Source of the DNA: Bacteroidaceae bacterium
GTDB lineage: Bacteria > Bacteroidota > Bacteroidia > Bacteroidales > Bacteroidaceae
DNA: 5,456 nucleotides
Assembly (NCBI GenBank): GCA_028709135.1
Contig: JAQVXN010000153.1
Location: 1 to 5,456, forward strand
Direction: 5' to 3'
A program made the position numbers and the translations under genes. Of this stretch, positions 5,086-5,456 are shown piece by piece. The notes beneath the pieces were generated by a model. It had not been told where the DNA came from, made no database searches, and worked only from the letters and a program-made list of their open reading frames with translations. Within the stretch, counting starts at the first letter, position 1. Every line of letters begins with the position of its first letter.

Positions 5086-5456
5086 CTATTTCACTGCTAC
5101 TTTTTTCTTTCCTACTATATAAAGGCCCTTATTCAAGCCCTTTCCTGCTTCGGTTGCCTTCACATTGCGTTTCAACAATTTACCGTCAATTGTGTAGACA
5201 TTAACCTTGTCCGTAGATTTGTTTACTACAACAGACTTTACTCCGTTCAGTAAATCAGCTACTTCTATAGTCAAATCAGTACTTCCTTCCTGCGTTGTTA
5301 CCAAATTAGGATTAATATAACCTTCACGGCCGGCAATGCTTAAATTATTGGTTTTCGTTGCTGCCAATTTGGAATCTTTGAAAATACCTAATCCCGGTTT
5401 GCTGATCGTCACACCCTGAAGGGTCCCAACCAAACCATTTGCTACAATTGTAGAAG
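5086..5456 (-). CDS. C-terminal part of a secreted or surface protein with a sorting-domain-like tail
   Basis: The frame is open to the right window edge, giving 123 codons and a TAG stop; the N-terminus lies outside the window. The body has Asn/Thr/Gly-rich segments such as TISKPGLGIF, NLSIAGREGYINPNL and STDLTIEVADLL, suggesting beta-strand structure. The last 40 residues or so read VNVYTIDGKLLKRNV, then GKGLNKGLYIVGKKKVAVK at the end. The VYxxxGKLL...GLxKGLYIV...KKVxVK pattern resembles the C-terminal domains that direct proteins to the type IX secretion system in many Bacteroidota, or the related Prevotella-type tails. If so, the protein would cross the outer membrane and lose this tail. 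There is no ATG in the visible part; codon 5433-5431 is TTG and is internal. A hairpin terminator follows. I do not recognise the main domain, so the function is open. Confidence 0.75.
   Translation of the reverse strand, partial: STIVANGLVGTLQGVTISKPGLGIFKDSKLAATKTNNLSIAGREGYINPNLVTTQEGSTDLTIEVADLLNGVKSVVVNKSTDKVNVYTIDGKLLKRNVKATEAGKGLNKGLYIVGKKKVAVK

Noticed and set aside
5044..5253. Plus-strand 69-codon frame near the right edge
   Set aside because: It begins inside the terminator hairpin and runs antisense to the surface-protein gene; its hydrophobic, Tyr/Phe-rich translation is what an antisense frame of such a tail would give.

Overview
The window looks like chromosomal DNA of a Bacteroidota bacterium, most likely order Bacteroidales (Prevotella, Bacteroides or relatives). 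It is AT-rich. Its clearest promoter has the Bacteroidota -7 box TAnnTTTG, and no start is preceded by a strong Shine-Dalgarno sequence. It carries a DUF4491 membrane protein typical of the phylum. It also has an M28/glutaminyl-cyclase lipoprotein of the Bacteroidetes type and a secreted-protein tail resembling a C-terminal sorting domain. I see no IS, phage gene, tRNA, rRNA or CRISPR, and base composition shows no obvious break.

Left part (+ strand, 1-770): the C-terminal 93 codons of queA (queuosine tRNA modification), followed with a 1-base TAATG overlap by a complete folK (folate synthesis). A 10-bp inverted repeat followed by a T-rich run lies inside folK. The 117-base convergent gap (771-887) holds two small hairpins. 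One is an AAAATGA/TCATTTT stem that could stop transcription in both directions.

Central part (- strand, 4877 down to 888): a compact unit of five genes. In order of transcription these are an Lrp/AsnC regulator, a DUF4491 small membrane protein, a two-domain fusion of a class I glutamine-amidotransferase-like (PuuD/peptidase C26) hydrolase with an M19 dipeptidase, an M28 glutaminyl-cyclase-like lipoprotein, and sufE. Junctions are 6 and 2 bases apart, then overlap by 1 (TAATG) and 4 (ATGA) bases, so co-transcription and translational coupling are very likely. A TATTTTTG box 22 bases before the Lrp start fits a promoter for the unit. A speculative common theme is amino-acid and gamma-glutamyl-peptide handling under an Lrp-type sensor: gamma-glutamyl bond hydrolysis, dipeptide cleavage, N-terminal Gln cyclisation in the envelope, and cysteine sulfur delivery.

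Right part (- strand, 5456 down to 5086): the C-terminal 123 codons of a surface or secreted protein, followed by a clear hairpin terminator (5029-5059). The 208-base gap 4878-5085 contains this terminator, the promoter and three AATGTT motifs, and no gene. No other gene-free stretch is longer than 117 bases.

Most of the window is ordinary housekeeping content. The point most worth a second look is the C26-M19 fusion and its operon partners. I did not find evidence of a wholly new system.
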